Positions 57,446 to 64,000 of a DNA stretch of 64,000 bases are shown here, piece by piece. The first letter of the stretch is position 1, and each line of letters starts with the position of its first letter. The notes under the pieces were generated by a model that saw nothing but the letters and a program-made list of their open reading frames with translations, did not search any database and was not told the DNA's origin. Source of the stretch: JBAZWE01 sp041660545 (GTDB lineage: Bacteria > Actinomycetota > Thermoleophilia > BMS3ABIN01); contig JBAZWE010000002.1 in the NCBI GenBank assembly GCA_041660545.1, positions 4,422 through 68,421 of the forward strand. The letters run 5' to 3'. Made by a program: the position numbers and the translations under genes.

Positions 57446-59740
57446 TTAACCGCACTTCGAGAATCCGCAAAAACGGCAGAAAAGACAGCCCTCGCCGAAC
57501 TCGACCATGCCGCCGCATTCCGGGCACTCCGGACAATGACTCAACTCAACCGAGGAAGTCAGTTCGCCGCTGATCCCGCCCTCTTTCAGATGCGGTGACG
57601 CTTCTATATATTCCGAGACCGCGCGCGCGATGGCATCAGGGCAGGACATGATCTGCTTACCACCTTCACCGAAAGCCGGTGAAGGACATCGTATTCCCTT
57701 TATGGATTTGAGTATTGCCTGACAGTCGACTCCGGACCTTAAGGCCAGCGATATCAAACGGCTGACCGCCTCGGACTGGGCGGCTTTACAGGCGCCTGCC
57801 CTCGCCATGGAGGAAAATACTTCATGCAGGCCGTGCTCGTCTTCATTTATGGTCACGTACAGGCTACCGCAACCGGTATTGATCTTGCGGGTCTGTCCCG
57901 TAGTGACCGCCGGCCTGGACCTGGGCTTGACCAGCCCGGGCGCCGCCTCAGCTTCGGCCGTGGCATGGTTGACGCCACCGATATTGAGAACCTGCGACTC
58001 ACGGCTGCCATCCCGATAGATAGTGACACCCTTGCAACCCGTCTGGTATGCAAGACGGTAGACCTGCTCGACATCGGCGGTCGTGGCATCGTGAGAAAAA
58101 TTCACCGTTTTTGACACGGCGTTATCGGTATATTTCTGGAATGCCGCCTGCATCCTGATATGCCACTCGGGCTGGACATCGTGCGCGGTCGCAAACAGCG
58201 GCTTGATATCATCGGGAACCTCAGGAAGGTCGGCGATGCTGCCCTTCTTCGCAATCTCCTTCATCAGCTCCTCGCTGTAGAAGCCGCCGTCCTTGGCCAT
58301 CTGCTCGAATGTCCGGTGAGTCTCGACCATCTCCGTGTTATCAAGGACATTGCGCACATATGAGATGGCGAACAGCGGTTCAATACCGCTGGAGCAGTTG
58401 GCGAGGATACTCAGAGTGCCCGTTGGCGCGATGGTGGTGGTTGTGGCGTTGCGAACCTTAAGGCCGCCCTTTGTGTCATATACGCTACCCTTGAAATTGG
58501 GGAAAGTGCCTCGCTCCTCCGCCAGCCTGGTCGAATGCATCATGGCGCGTTCCTGGATGAAAGCCATGATCGCTTCGGCCGTCTCCACGGCTTCGTCGGA
58601 GTCATAGGGGATGCCCAGCTCTATGAGCAGGTCCGCAAAACCCATTACACCCAGTCCGATTTTTCGGTTCGCCTTGGTCATCTCGGCGATCTCGGGTAGT
58701 GGGTAGTTGTTGACATCGATGACGTTATCCAGGAAATGCACCGCGCTCTCGACGATCTTTCCCAGGCGCTCGTAATCGACACCGCCGGCGCTGTCGGCCA
58801 CCTTGGAGAGATTGATGGAGCCGAGGTTGCAGGATTCATATGGCAGCAGCGGCTGCTCTCCACAGGGGTTTGTGCTCTCTATCTCACCGATATGCGGCGT
58901 GGGATTGTCGCGATTGATCCTGTCGAGGAAGATAATGCCGGGGTCGCCGTTCTTCCAGGCGAGATTCACTATCATTTCAAAGACCCGTCGCGCCTCGAGG
59001 CTCTTGGCGATCTTGCCGGTCCTGGGGTTCACCAGGTCGTATTCACGCCCCTCCTCGACCGCTTCCATGAACTCCTCCGTCAGTGCGACAGAGATGTTGA
59101 AGTTGTTGAGCTTGTCGTTGCTCTGCTTGCAGACAATGAAGTCGAGTATGTCGGGATGGTCGACACGCAGGATGCCCATGTTCGCGCCTCGGCGTGTGCC
59201 TCCCTGCTTGATCGTCTCCGTGGCGGCATCGAAGACCGACATGAAGGAGATGGGGCCGCTCGATATACCCTTCGTCGATAGCACGACGTCCCTGCCCGGC
59301 CTTATACGCGAGAAGGAAAAACCGGTCCCGCCACCGCTTTTGTGTATCAGGGCGGTGTTTTTTATGGCCTCGAAGATGCTGTCCATCGAGTCGCCAACCG
59401 GCAGAACAAAACAGGCGGAAAGCTGTCCCAGCTCACGGCCCGCATTCATTAGCGTGGGTGAATTAGGCAAAAACTCGAGGCGGGCCATAAGCCGGTAGAA
59501 CTCCTCTTCTACCGCATCGGTGTCGGCCTCGGGGTTGTGGATCAGATCGGCTGCGGCGATCGTGCGGGCTACCCTTCGAAACATTTCAACCGGAGTCTCA
59601 ACCGGATTGCCTTCCTCATCCTTTTTCAGATACCGCTTTTCCAAAACTTTCATGGCGTTGGCTGAGAGTTGCGGCTGTAAAGGATGAGCTGTTACCCGAC
59701 TGCCATTCCCGGTCGTCGGTTGAGGTTGGTTGGCTAGCAT
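57446..59740 (-). CDS. nrdJ: Adenosylcobalamin-dependent (class II) ribonucleotide reductase
   Basis: 764 residues. NSPTLMNAGRELGQLSACFVL with active-site Cys, HKSGGGTGFSFSRIRP, NPCGEQPLLPYESCNLGSIN and TAPTGT-type APTGTLSIL near the middle. The C-terminal zinc/redox Cys cluster reads CPECPECGGMVEFGEGCLFC. Reduces ribonucleotides using coenzyme B12, independent of oxygen. nrdR lies 136 bp upstream on the same strand. Confidence 0.95.
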   Translation of the reverse strand: MLANQPQPTTGNGSRVTAHPLQPQLSANAMKVLEKRYLKKDEEGNPVETPVEMFRRVARTIAAADLIHNPEADTDAVEEEFYRLMARLEFLPNSPTLMNAGRELGQLSACFVLPVGDSMDSIFEAIKNTALIHKSGGGTGFSFSRIRPGRDVVLSTKGISSGPISFMSVFDAATETIKQGGTRRGANMGILRVDHPDILDFIVCKQSNDKLNNFNISVALTEEFMEAVEEGREYDLVNPRTGKIAKSLEARRVFEMIVNLAWKNGDPGIIFLDRINRDNPTPHIGEIESTNPCGEQPLLPYESCNLGSINLSKVADSAGGVDYERLGKIVESAVHFLDNVIDVNNYPLPEIAEMTKANRKIGLGVMGFADLLIELGIPYDSDEAVETAEAIMAFIQERAMMHSTRLAEERGTFPNFKGSVYDTKGGLKVRNATTTTIAPTGTLSILANCSSGIEPLFAISYVRNVLDNTEMVETHRTFEQMAKDGGFYSEELMKEIAKKGSIADLPEVPDDIKPLFATAHDVQPEWHIRMQAAFQKYTDNAVSKTVNFSHDATTADVEQVYRLAYQTGCKGVTIYRDGSRESQVLNIGGVNHATAEAEAAPGLVKPRSRPAVTTGQTRKINTGCGSLYVTINEDEHGLHEVFSSMARAGACKAAQSEAVSRLISLALRSGVDCQAILKSIKGIRCPSPAFGEGGKQIMSCPDAIARAVSEYIEASPHLKEGGISGELTSSVELSHCPECPECGGMVEFGEGCLFCRFCGFSKCG

Positions 59741-59876
59741 GTTGCATTTCCCCTTTCTTTCAAAATCGGCCAGTGAAATCCTAGATCACCGTCCGGACGG
59801 ATACGCCCGGCTGGTTCTCAGTCATTGGGCCCCCAACCCATAACCTCTTAAAACACGTTCTTGTTATCAGCCGGCC

Positions 59877-60320
59877 TTAAAGCCTGGCCAGCTCCCGCTG
59901 AAACTCTTCCACGTCCTCGAACTTTCGATATACCGACGCAAAGCGGACATATGCCACTTTGTCCAGATCTTTCAGCTTTGACAAAGTCCGCTCTCCGATC
60001 TCCGCCGAGGGCACTTCCGTCTTGAACTCGTTACGCAACTCGGCTTCGATCTCGTCTACCAGCTCCTCGAGCGTGTCCGTCACTATGGGGCGCTTTTCAC
60101 ATGCCCTGAGCAGACCCTGAAGCAACTTCGGACGGGAGAAAACTTCCCGCTCTCCCGCCCGCTTGATAACAGTCAGTGGAACTTCTTCCACTCGCTCGTA
60201 TGTAGTGAACCGGCGCTTGCATTCCAGGCATTCGCGCCGGCGTCTAACCGCATCCCGCGAGTCCGTATCGCGGGAATCCACCACTTTTGTCTCGGTGGAG
60301 TCACAAAAAGGACACTTCAT
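59877..60320 (-). CDS. nrdR: Transcriptional repressor NrdR
   Basis: 147 residues. N-terminal zinc ribbon (MKCPFCDSTETKVVDSRDT ... RRECLECKRRFTTYERVEE) followed by the ATP-cone (VIKRAGEREVFSRPKLLQGL). It senses ATP/dATP and represses ribonucleotide reductase genes. It sits immediately upstream of nrdJ, its expected target. Confidence 0.97.
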   Translation of the reverse strand: MKCPFCDSTETKVVDSRDTDSRDAVRRRRECLECKRRFTTYERVEEVPLTVIKRAGEREVFSRPKLLQGLLRACEKRPIVTDTLEELVDEIEAELRNEFKTEVPSAEIGERTLSKLKDLDKVAYVRFASVYRKFEDVEEFQRELARL

Positions 60321-60725
60321 ATAGATTACCTGAAAACCCTAGGTATTGTTGCTTAGTAAGACCCTATACACAACATTTCGTGGGTCAGTGTCAATTTCCT
60401 GCCTCTAGGTAGCTATCATAACGAGCATCCCGGGAAGGGTAAAGGCCCAGACGAAAAAGTTTATTCCGCAAATTGCACACATTTGCCAAATTGAAAGTAA
60501 GCCTCGAGTATACCTTTATAGTTGATAGATTTGCAGAGTTTGACTGCCTCTGATTTCAATATTATCGTCTTGCGGCTGAAGAAGTCGGGGTCATGAAGTT
60601 CTTCTTGTGATACAGATACCCGTCATGCCCGCCTTCAGCTTAAAAAACGCCGGTCCTCTTCCCGGCATATGATGAGATAGAATTGCCTCTACCGTTTCTG
60701 AGTCAATCAAAGAGGGAGCCTGGAT
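60321..60725. other. 405-bp intergenic region
   Basis: No gene is visible. It contains the nrdR promoter side, a candidate NrdR box (separate entry), AT-rich DNA at 60440-60540 and a short hairpin GCCGG...CCGGC at 60648-60665. The rubrerythrin promoter must lie in its last 100 bp. Confidence 0.5.
60369..60382 (-). promoter_or_regulatory. Candidate NrdR box
   Basis: CACAACATTTCGTG is an imperfect palindrome (10 of 14 positions symmetric) with CAC/GTG ends like the NrdR box. It is 49 bp upstream of nrdR. A second tandem box, usual for NrdR, is not clear. Confidence 0.25.
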
Positions 60726-61262
60726 ATGAAGTTTTACCGTTGCCAGATATGTGGTGATCCATATATGGGCAAGGAGAAGCCGAGCAATTGCCCGTTCTGC
60801 GGCGCGGCGGATGAGTACCTGGTGCCGGCGACAGACTGGATCGATGAAAACGGATCCCTGGGAGTGATAAGCGATGTTTCCAGGACGAACCTTCTGGCGG
60901 CGCTCCAGCTGGAGGTAAACAACGCCCCGTTTTACCGGGATGCCATGTCAAGAACGTCAAGTATCGAGCTGCAGGCGATATTCAAGTACCTTGCCAAAAT
61001 CGAGGCGGAACACGCGTCCACGATCAGGAAGATTCTCGGGGTCGAACTGCCGCAACCGCAGGCCGGCATGGATGTCGCAGTCGATAATGACAGGGAAAAC
61101 ATTTCCCTGGCGCACGAAAGAGAGATCGAAGCCGCCGCCTTCTACAGACAGGCTGCGGATGAGGCAGTCGAAGACCGCGTAAGGAAAGTATTCACCGCTC
61201 TGACCGCAATCGAATCGGACCATATCGAGCTGGAGCAGATGCTGTTGGACCGGGTTTTATAG
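60726..61262 (+). CDS. Rubrerythrin-type protein with N-terminal rubredoxin-like domain
   Basis: 178 residues. Rubredoxin-like Cys4 site at the N-terminus (CQICGDPYMG and CPFCGAADEY), then a four-helix ferritin-like domain with paired metal Glu/His (EVNNAPFYRDAM, EAEHASTIRK, EIEAAAFYRQA, IESDHIELEQ). This reversed domain order is that of reverse rubrerythrins, peroxide-reducing proteins of anaerobes. GAGGGAGCC precedes the ATG. Confidence 0.87.
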   Translation: MKFYRCQICGDPYMGKEKPSNCPFCGAADEYLVPATDWIDENGSLGVISDVSRTNLLAALQLEVNNAPFYRDAMSRTSSIELQAIFKYLAKIEAEHASTIRKILGVELPQPQAGMDVAVDNDRENISLAHEREIEAAAFYRQAADEAVEDRVRKVFTALTAIESDHIELEQMLLDRVL

Positions 61263-61340
61263 GCCCGGATCGATGATGGAAAAACACGTGGATACGCGCC
61301 TCGGCGCGTCTCCACGCTGGTAGAAGGTCCTGTTATGTGC

Positions 61341-62492
61341 CTAGACTCCCGGGTATGGGCCCGGATAGCTGTATGTTTTGCCGCAGAGGTCGCTAGCCGT
61401 AGCGTAAGTCACTGTCCTGAAGAAATTTACACCGGGCATTACCACGTACTTGAGCGTGACCGTGACACTGCCGCCCGAGGTTACATTCCCGATCAACACG
61501 GGGTAATCCGAGGCAGCCGTCACGCCATTTGAACTGTTGGAACCGACGAGTGTCACCCCGTAGGCGTCAACTCCAATGTCGGCGATGCTGAAATCGATCG
61601 AGAGCTGATGGGCCAGGTAGTCGGCATAGCTGCCCCAGCGCGCTCCGGTATTTGTCAGACTGAGTCCCGGGCGCGTGCACTTCCAGCCATTCTGAGCCGT
61701 ATACGGGAGATCGTCCTGTCCGCCTGGCAGGATATAGGGGCTGTCGACAAAACCATCGCCATTGGCGTCCGGAATTGTCCAGTCGCTATAGAAATTGCCA
61801 CCTGTTTCCGGTGAGCTGAAGATAGTCGCCCCGGAGCCGGACATCTCAGCCTGTGTCGCGTTGTTGATAAAGTTGTTGTTTATTATGCTATTGCTGCCGG
61901 CCTGATTTACCCATACGCCCCACTGGTTGCCGGAGATGGTGTTGTTCTTGACCGTGTTGCCGTCGCTATAGAGGATCAATCCTATCCCGTCCCATGGACT
62001 GTTGGTTATTACGTTGTCAGAAATCGTGTTGTAATAGCTGGCCCACAAAGAGATATTTTCTTCTCCGCATGCGTCGATTGTGTTCCCTGTTATCAGGGTG
62101 GTCGTTGTCCATGCGAGGAAAATACCGTAGGAATACCCGGAGATGTCCATGTTCTTGAGCGTCGTTTGGTTGCGATGCTCAAGATAGATGCCGTAGGCGC
62201 CGCCACCTGTAATTGAGTGGCCGGCTCCGTCGAGAGTAAGCCCGTCGCTGCCGATGGTGATCCCGGAAGTCACTACGTCAGCCGTGAGTGTGCAGGTTTT
62301 GCTGTATTGGTCCCAGGCGCCGATAGTGGTGCAGTCGCCTCCGGAATAGTTGTCGATAATAGCGTATGCGCTGACCGTTTGTGATGCCGCCGGCCCCGCG
62401 GCCATTAGAATCAGGATCAACGCTCCCGCCATGACCAACGCGAGGCGCAGCACCTTGCCTGCTTTTCGCCCTCCTTGTGATGCTTTCAACAT
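61341..62492 (-). CDS. Secreted right-handed beta-helix protein with C-terminal WGSYADY/YPGP domain
   Basis: 383 residues. Signal peptide (VLRLALVMAGALILILMAA, cut near ASQTVS). Residues 45-265 are parallel beta-helix repeats (GHSITGGGAYGIYLEHRN, ITNSPWDGIGLILYSDGNTV, NNFINNATQAEMSG), as in NosD/pectate-lyase-like folds. The last 115 residues repeat the domain of the 49580-50041 protein: LSLTNTGARWGSYADYLAHQ ... SSNGVTAASDYP ... CGKTYSYPGPYPG. AAAGGGGAGC precedes the ATG. Probably extracellular; no catalytic site is obvious. Confidence 0.82.
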   Translation of the reverse strand: MLKASQGGRKAGKVLRLALVMAGALILILMAAGPAASQTVSAYAIIDNYSGGDCTTIGAWDQYSKTCTLTADVVTSGITIGSDGLTLDGAGHSITGGGAYGIYLEHRNQTTLKNMDISGYSYGIFLAWTTTTLITGNTIDACGEENISLWASYYNTISDNVITNSPWDGIGLILYSDGNTVKNNTISGNQWGVWVNQAGSNSIINNNFINNATQAEMSGSGATIFSSPETGGNFYSDWTIPDANGDGFVDSPYILPGGQDDLPYTAQNGWKCTRPGLSLTNTGARWGSYADYLAHQLSIDFSIADIGVDAYGVTLVGSNSSNGVTAASDYPVLIGNVTSGGSVTVTLKYVVMPGVNFFRTVTYATASDLCGKTYSYPGPYPGV

Positions 62493-62611
62493 GCTCCCCT
62501 TTCCTTGATACGTTCACCCGATAAATCGTGGATGTCCACTGTACTACAAATGACTACATATTTACATAACTGAAGTGGCTGCGGAGTTACCCGACCTTGT
62601 GCACCCTCAAG

Positions 62612-63439
62612 TCAGGCAGTGATGTTTAAGTCCCTGTCAAAATACTGGTAACTGACTTTTAGTGATGCGGCATGGGAACGCAGAAAGGCTGCGTCCTCTG
62701 CCGAGCTTAAGTGGTTTGCGATAAACTTCATGACCCCCTGACCTCCCCCGAAGTCAGAAGCATGCCATTTAAAAATCCTGGAGATCGACAGGGTTTTCTC
62801 CTCACGATTGAGGATGGCGCCGCCGCCGTTGATAAAACCGGTAGCCGCGGCGTAAAGCTGGGCTTCGATTTTTTCCGCCTGATAAAAGTGGAGAATCGGA
62901 CTCGATTTCGAGCCCCTGGCCAGGGCGAAGCAGACGCATTCATGAGCGGGCACTATCATATTGCGATTACGGGCATCCCAGATGCGAAACTGTCTGAGCG
63001 GCCGGTATTGCCTGTGAACGTTTTCGCGGAGTATGCCTTTTTCGATATCGTCCAGCGAATATTCATGATTTCCGATCCGGACGGCGTCCTGATTAAAAAA
63101 ACTCCTGTCCTCCCAGACAGAGTCAAATGTTGAATGCCTTATAAGACGATCGATGACGGTCATGTTGTAGATATTGATCCAGAACGCAAGTTTCTCTTCG
63201 CGACTCTCGAGTGAGGCAGGATCGAACCGTGAAAGGCTGAGGGATTTATCCAGATAAGCCTTGTAGTCATCACAGGCCTCGAGGCCTCGATAATCGACCG
63301 TGAGCCCTCCCGGGGAAACGAAACGGCCCAGCAGTGGCCCGATCGCATCCAGGAGCTCCCCGGCAAATCTCGTGTCGAGGGTCCCTTCATGTGCTGTCGC
63401 TACTTCTTTGACGGTGTCAGTCTTGCTGCCACTGATCAA
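62612..63439 (-). CDS. DUF547 protein
   Basis: 275 residues, TTG start. DUF547 core: LAFWINIYNMTVIDRLI, NHEYSLDDIEKGILR, AHECVCFALARGSKSSPIL and TLSISRIFKWHASDFGG. The family has a Cys/His-containing possible thiol-hydrolase-like site (ARG-S-SP with the preceding C-F-A-L), but its function is not established. No signal peptide. It follows the YyaL-type gene by 56 bp on the same strand. Confidence 0.85.
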   Translation of the reverse strand: MISGSKTDTVKEVATAHEGTLDTRFAGELLDAIGPLLGRFVSPGGLTVDYRGLEACDDYKAYLDKSLSLSRFDPASLESREEKLAFWINIYNMTVIDRLIRHSTFDSVWEDRSFFNQDAVRIGNHEYSLDDIEKGILRENVHRQYRPLRQFRIWDARNRNMIVPAHECVCFALARGSKSSPILHFYQAEKIEAQLYAAATGFINGGGAILNREEKTLSISRIFKWHASDFGGGQGVMKFIANHLSSAEDAAFLRSHAASLKVSYQYFDRDLNITA

Positions 63440-63495
63440 GGTCCGCCTCCGTTGAGAAAAACACGCCGTCGAGTCCAGGAAGCCTGAGTCCGGCC

Positions 63496-64000
63496 TCAGC
63501 GGCTTGCGTTTGCCCAGCCCGTTTCCAGCCTGCCGGCGAGTTCGGCCGGATCGAAGACCGGCGGCTGACAGCTGGCGCCGATGCAGATATAGGCGACAGG
63601 TTTTCCGCTGTATCCGTATCCGGTAGCGTCAAGCTCCTCGCCATGAATCTTGGGGTCAAGAACCTCGACGGAGCGAAAAGGTATGCGGGCCTTGTGAGCT
63701 GCCCTTATCATCTCGTCTGTACCACTCTCACCTGGAGGGCCGGCGATCGTAACACGCACCGGCGGCTCCAGCAGACGCTGAACGGCGATCGCATATTCCG
63801 CCGAAAAAAGCCCCAGCTCCTTGTAACTGCCGGCATAGAACAGTAATGCCCGCTCGGCCGCCTCGCCGAAACGAACCTGACCCGTGTTCTGTCGAAGACG
63901 TATGAGAGCTGTCGCAGCCTGGCTGTTTTCCACCGGCGGCTTTATCCTCACCGGGAAAAGACCGTCCTCATCCTGCGCTGCGTCGCTATCATAAAAACCA
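63496..64000 (-). CDS. YyaL/SSP411-type thioredoxin-domain protein (C-terminal part; 5' end outside window)
   Basis: The frame is open to the window edge; only the last 168 codons are present. FYDSDAAQDEDGLFPVRIKP and VENSQAATALIRLRQNTG match the end of the glycoside-hydrolase-like barrel of YyaL (DUF255) proteins. A final RVTIAGPPGESGTDEMIRAA domain and YICIGASCQPPVFDPAELAG follow. The N-terminal thioredoxin-like domain would lie beyond base 64000. Role unclear. Confidence 0.85.
   Translation of the reverse strand, partial: GFYDSDAAQDEDGLFPVRIKPPVENSQAATALIRLRQNTGQVRFGEAAERALLFYAGSYKELGLFSAEYAIAVQRLLEPPVRVTIAGPPGESGTDEMIRAAHKARIPFRSVEVLDPKIHGEELDATGYGYSGKPVAYICIGASCQPPVFDPAELAGRLETGWANASR

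Noticed and set aside
1..64000. tRNA, rRNA or tmRNA genes
   Set aside because: No T-loop (GGTTCGA-type) plus acceptor stem pairing or rRNA core sequence was recognised by eye; a tRNAscan/Infernal run would settle this.

Overview
The window is 64 kb of high-GC bacterial chromosome with about 65 genes, mostly core housekeeping genes in tightly packed operons, plus short accessory stretches. The best guess is a deep-branching, probably anaerobic or microaerobic member of the Actinomycetota. The basis is a SteB/MctB-type gene next to cell-envelope glycosyltransferases, 11-nt PHO-box repeats of the actinobacterial kind, an Nramp-related magnesium transporter, a B12-dependent ribonucleotide reductase, a split-Soret-type cytochrome and a rubrerythrin. 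No rRNA or tRNA was seen, so the lineage is inference. Three runs of ten Ns mark assembly joins, each inside a real gene (rdgB, queT, a GGDEF gene).

Layout. 0-2.7 kb: end of a YugP protease gene, then a leftward redox operon of an ArsR regulator, a glutaredoxin-like gene whose active-site codon is UGA followed by a bacterial SECIS-like hairpin (a probable selenoprotein), and a sulfide:quinone-oxidoreductase-like flavoprotein. 2.7-4.8 kb: rmd and gmd (GDP-deoxy-sugar synthesis). 4.8-11.4 kb: leftward pabC, pabB, dnaB, rplI, DUF2232, rpsR, ssb, rpsF. 11.6-15.7 kb: rightward small genes (SAM hydroxide adenosyltransferase, DUF3343, PAP2, YjbQ, ZIP) with a dispersed palindromic repeat. 16.1-22.9 kb: phosphate regulon (two PHO boxes, a small unknown gene, pstSCAB-phoU, phoR, and a convergent response regulator). 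22.9-25.9 kb: M-box riboswitch, an MgtE-like cytosolic protein and an Nramp-related magnesium transporter. 26.0-29.7 kb: leftward efflux operon (AbrB-type regulator, ABC ATPase, ABC-2 permease, MFS pump).

30.0-41.7 kb: leftward site-2 protease; the long operon topA (archaeal type), tmk, holB, ricT-like PSP1 gene, murI, queT, rph, rdgB ending at a terminator; a TPR protein and a DEAD-box helicase. 41.9-49.1 kb: amidohydrolase, a rightward envelope cluster (GT-C mannosyltransferase, MctB/SteB, polysaccharide deacetylase), a GT2 enzyme and tatC/tatA. 49.4-51.0 kb: leftward operon of a Tat-exported split-Soret-like cytochrome, a secreted protein with a repeat-family domain, and a 46-residue cysteine-containing peptide whose leader resembles RiPP precursors. 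51.0-51.8 kb: AT-richer region with a strong -24/-12 promoter match ahead of a lipoprotein gene. 52.5-64 kb: rlmD-type methyltransferase, a degenerate UDG-like protein, a presenilin-like membrane protein, a GGDEF protein, nrdJ and nrdR, rubrerythrin, a secreted beta-helix protein carrying the same C-terminal domain as the 49.6 kb protein, a DUF547 protein and the end of a YyaL-type gene.

The least ordinary items are the UGA-containing glutaredoxin, the Tat/split-Soret/peptide operon with its shared secreted domain, the M-box plus NRMT unit, the presenilin-like protein and the near-perfect -24/-12 promoter.
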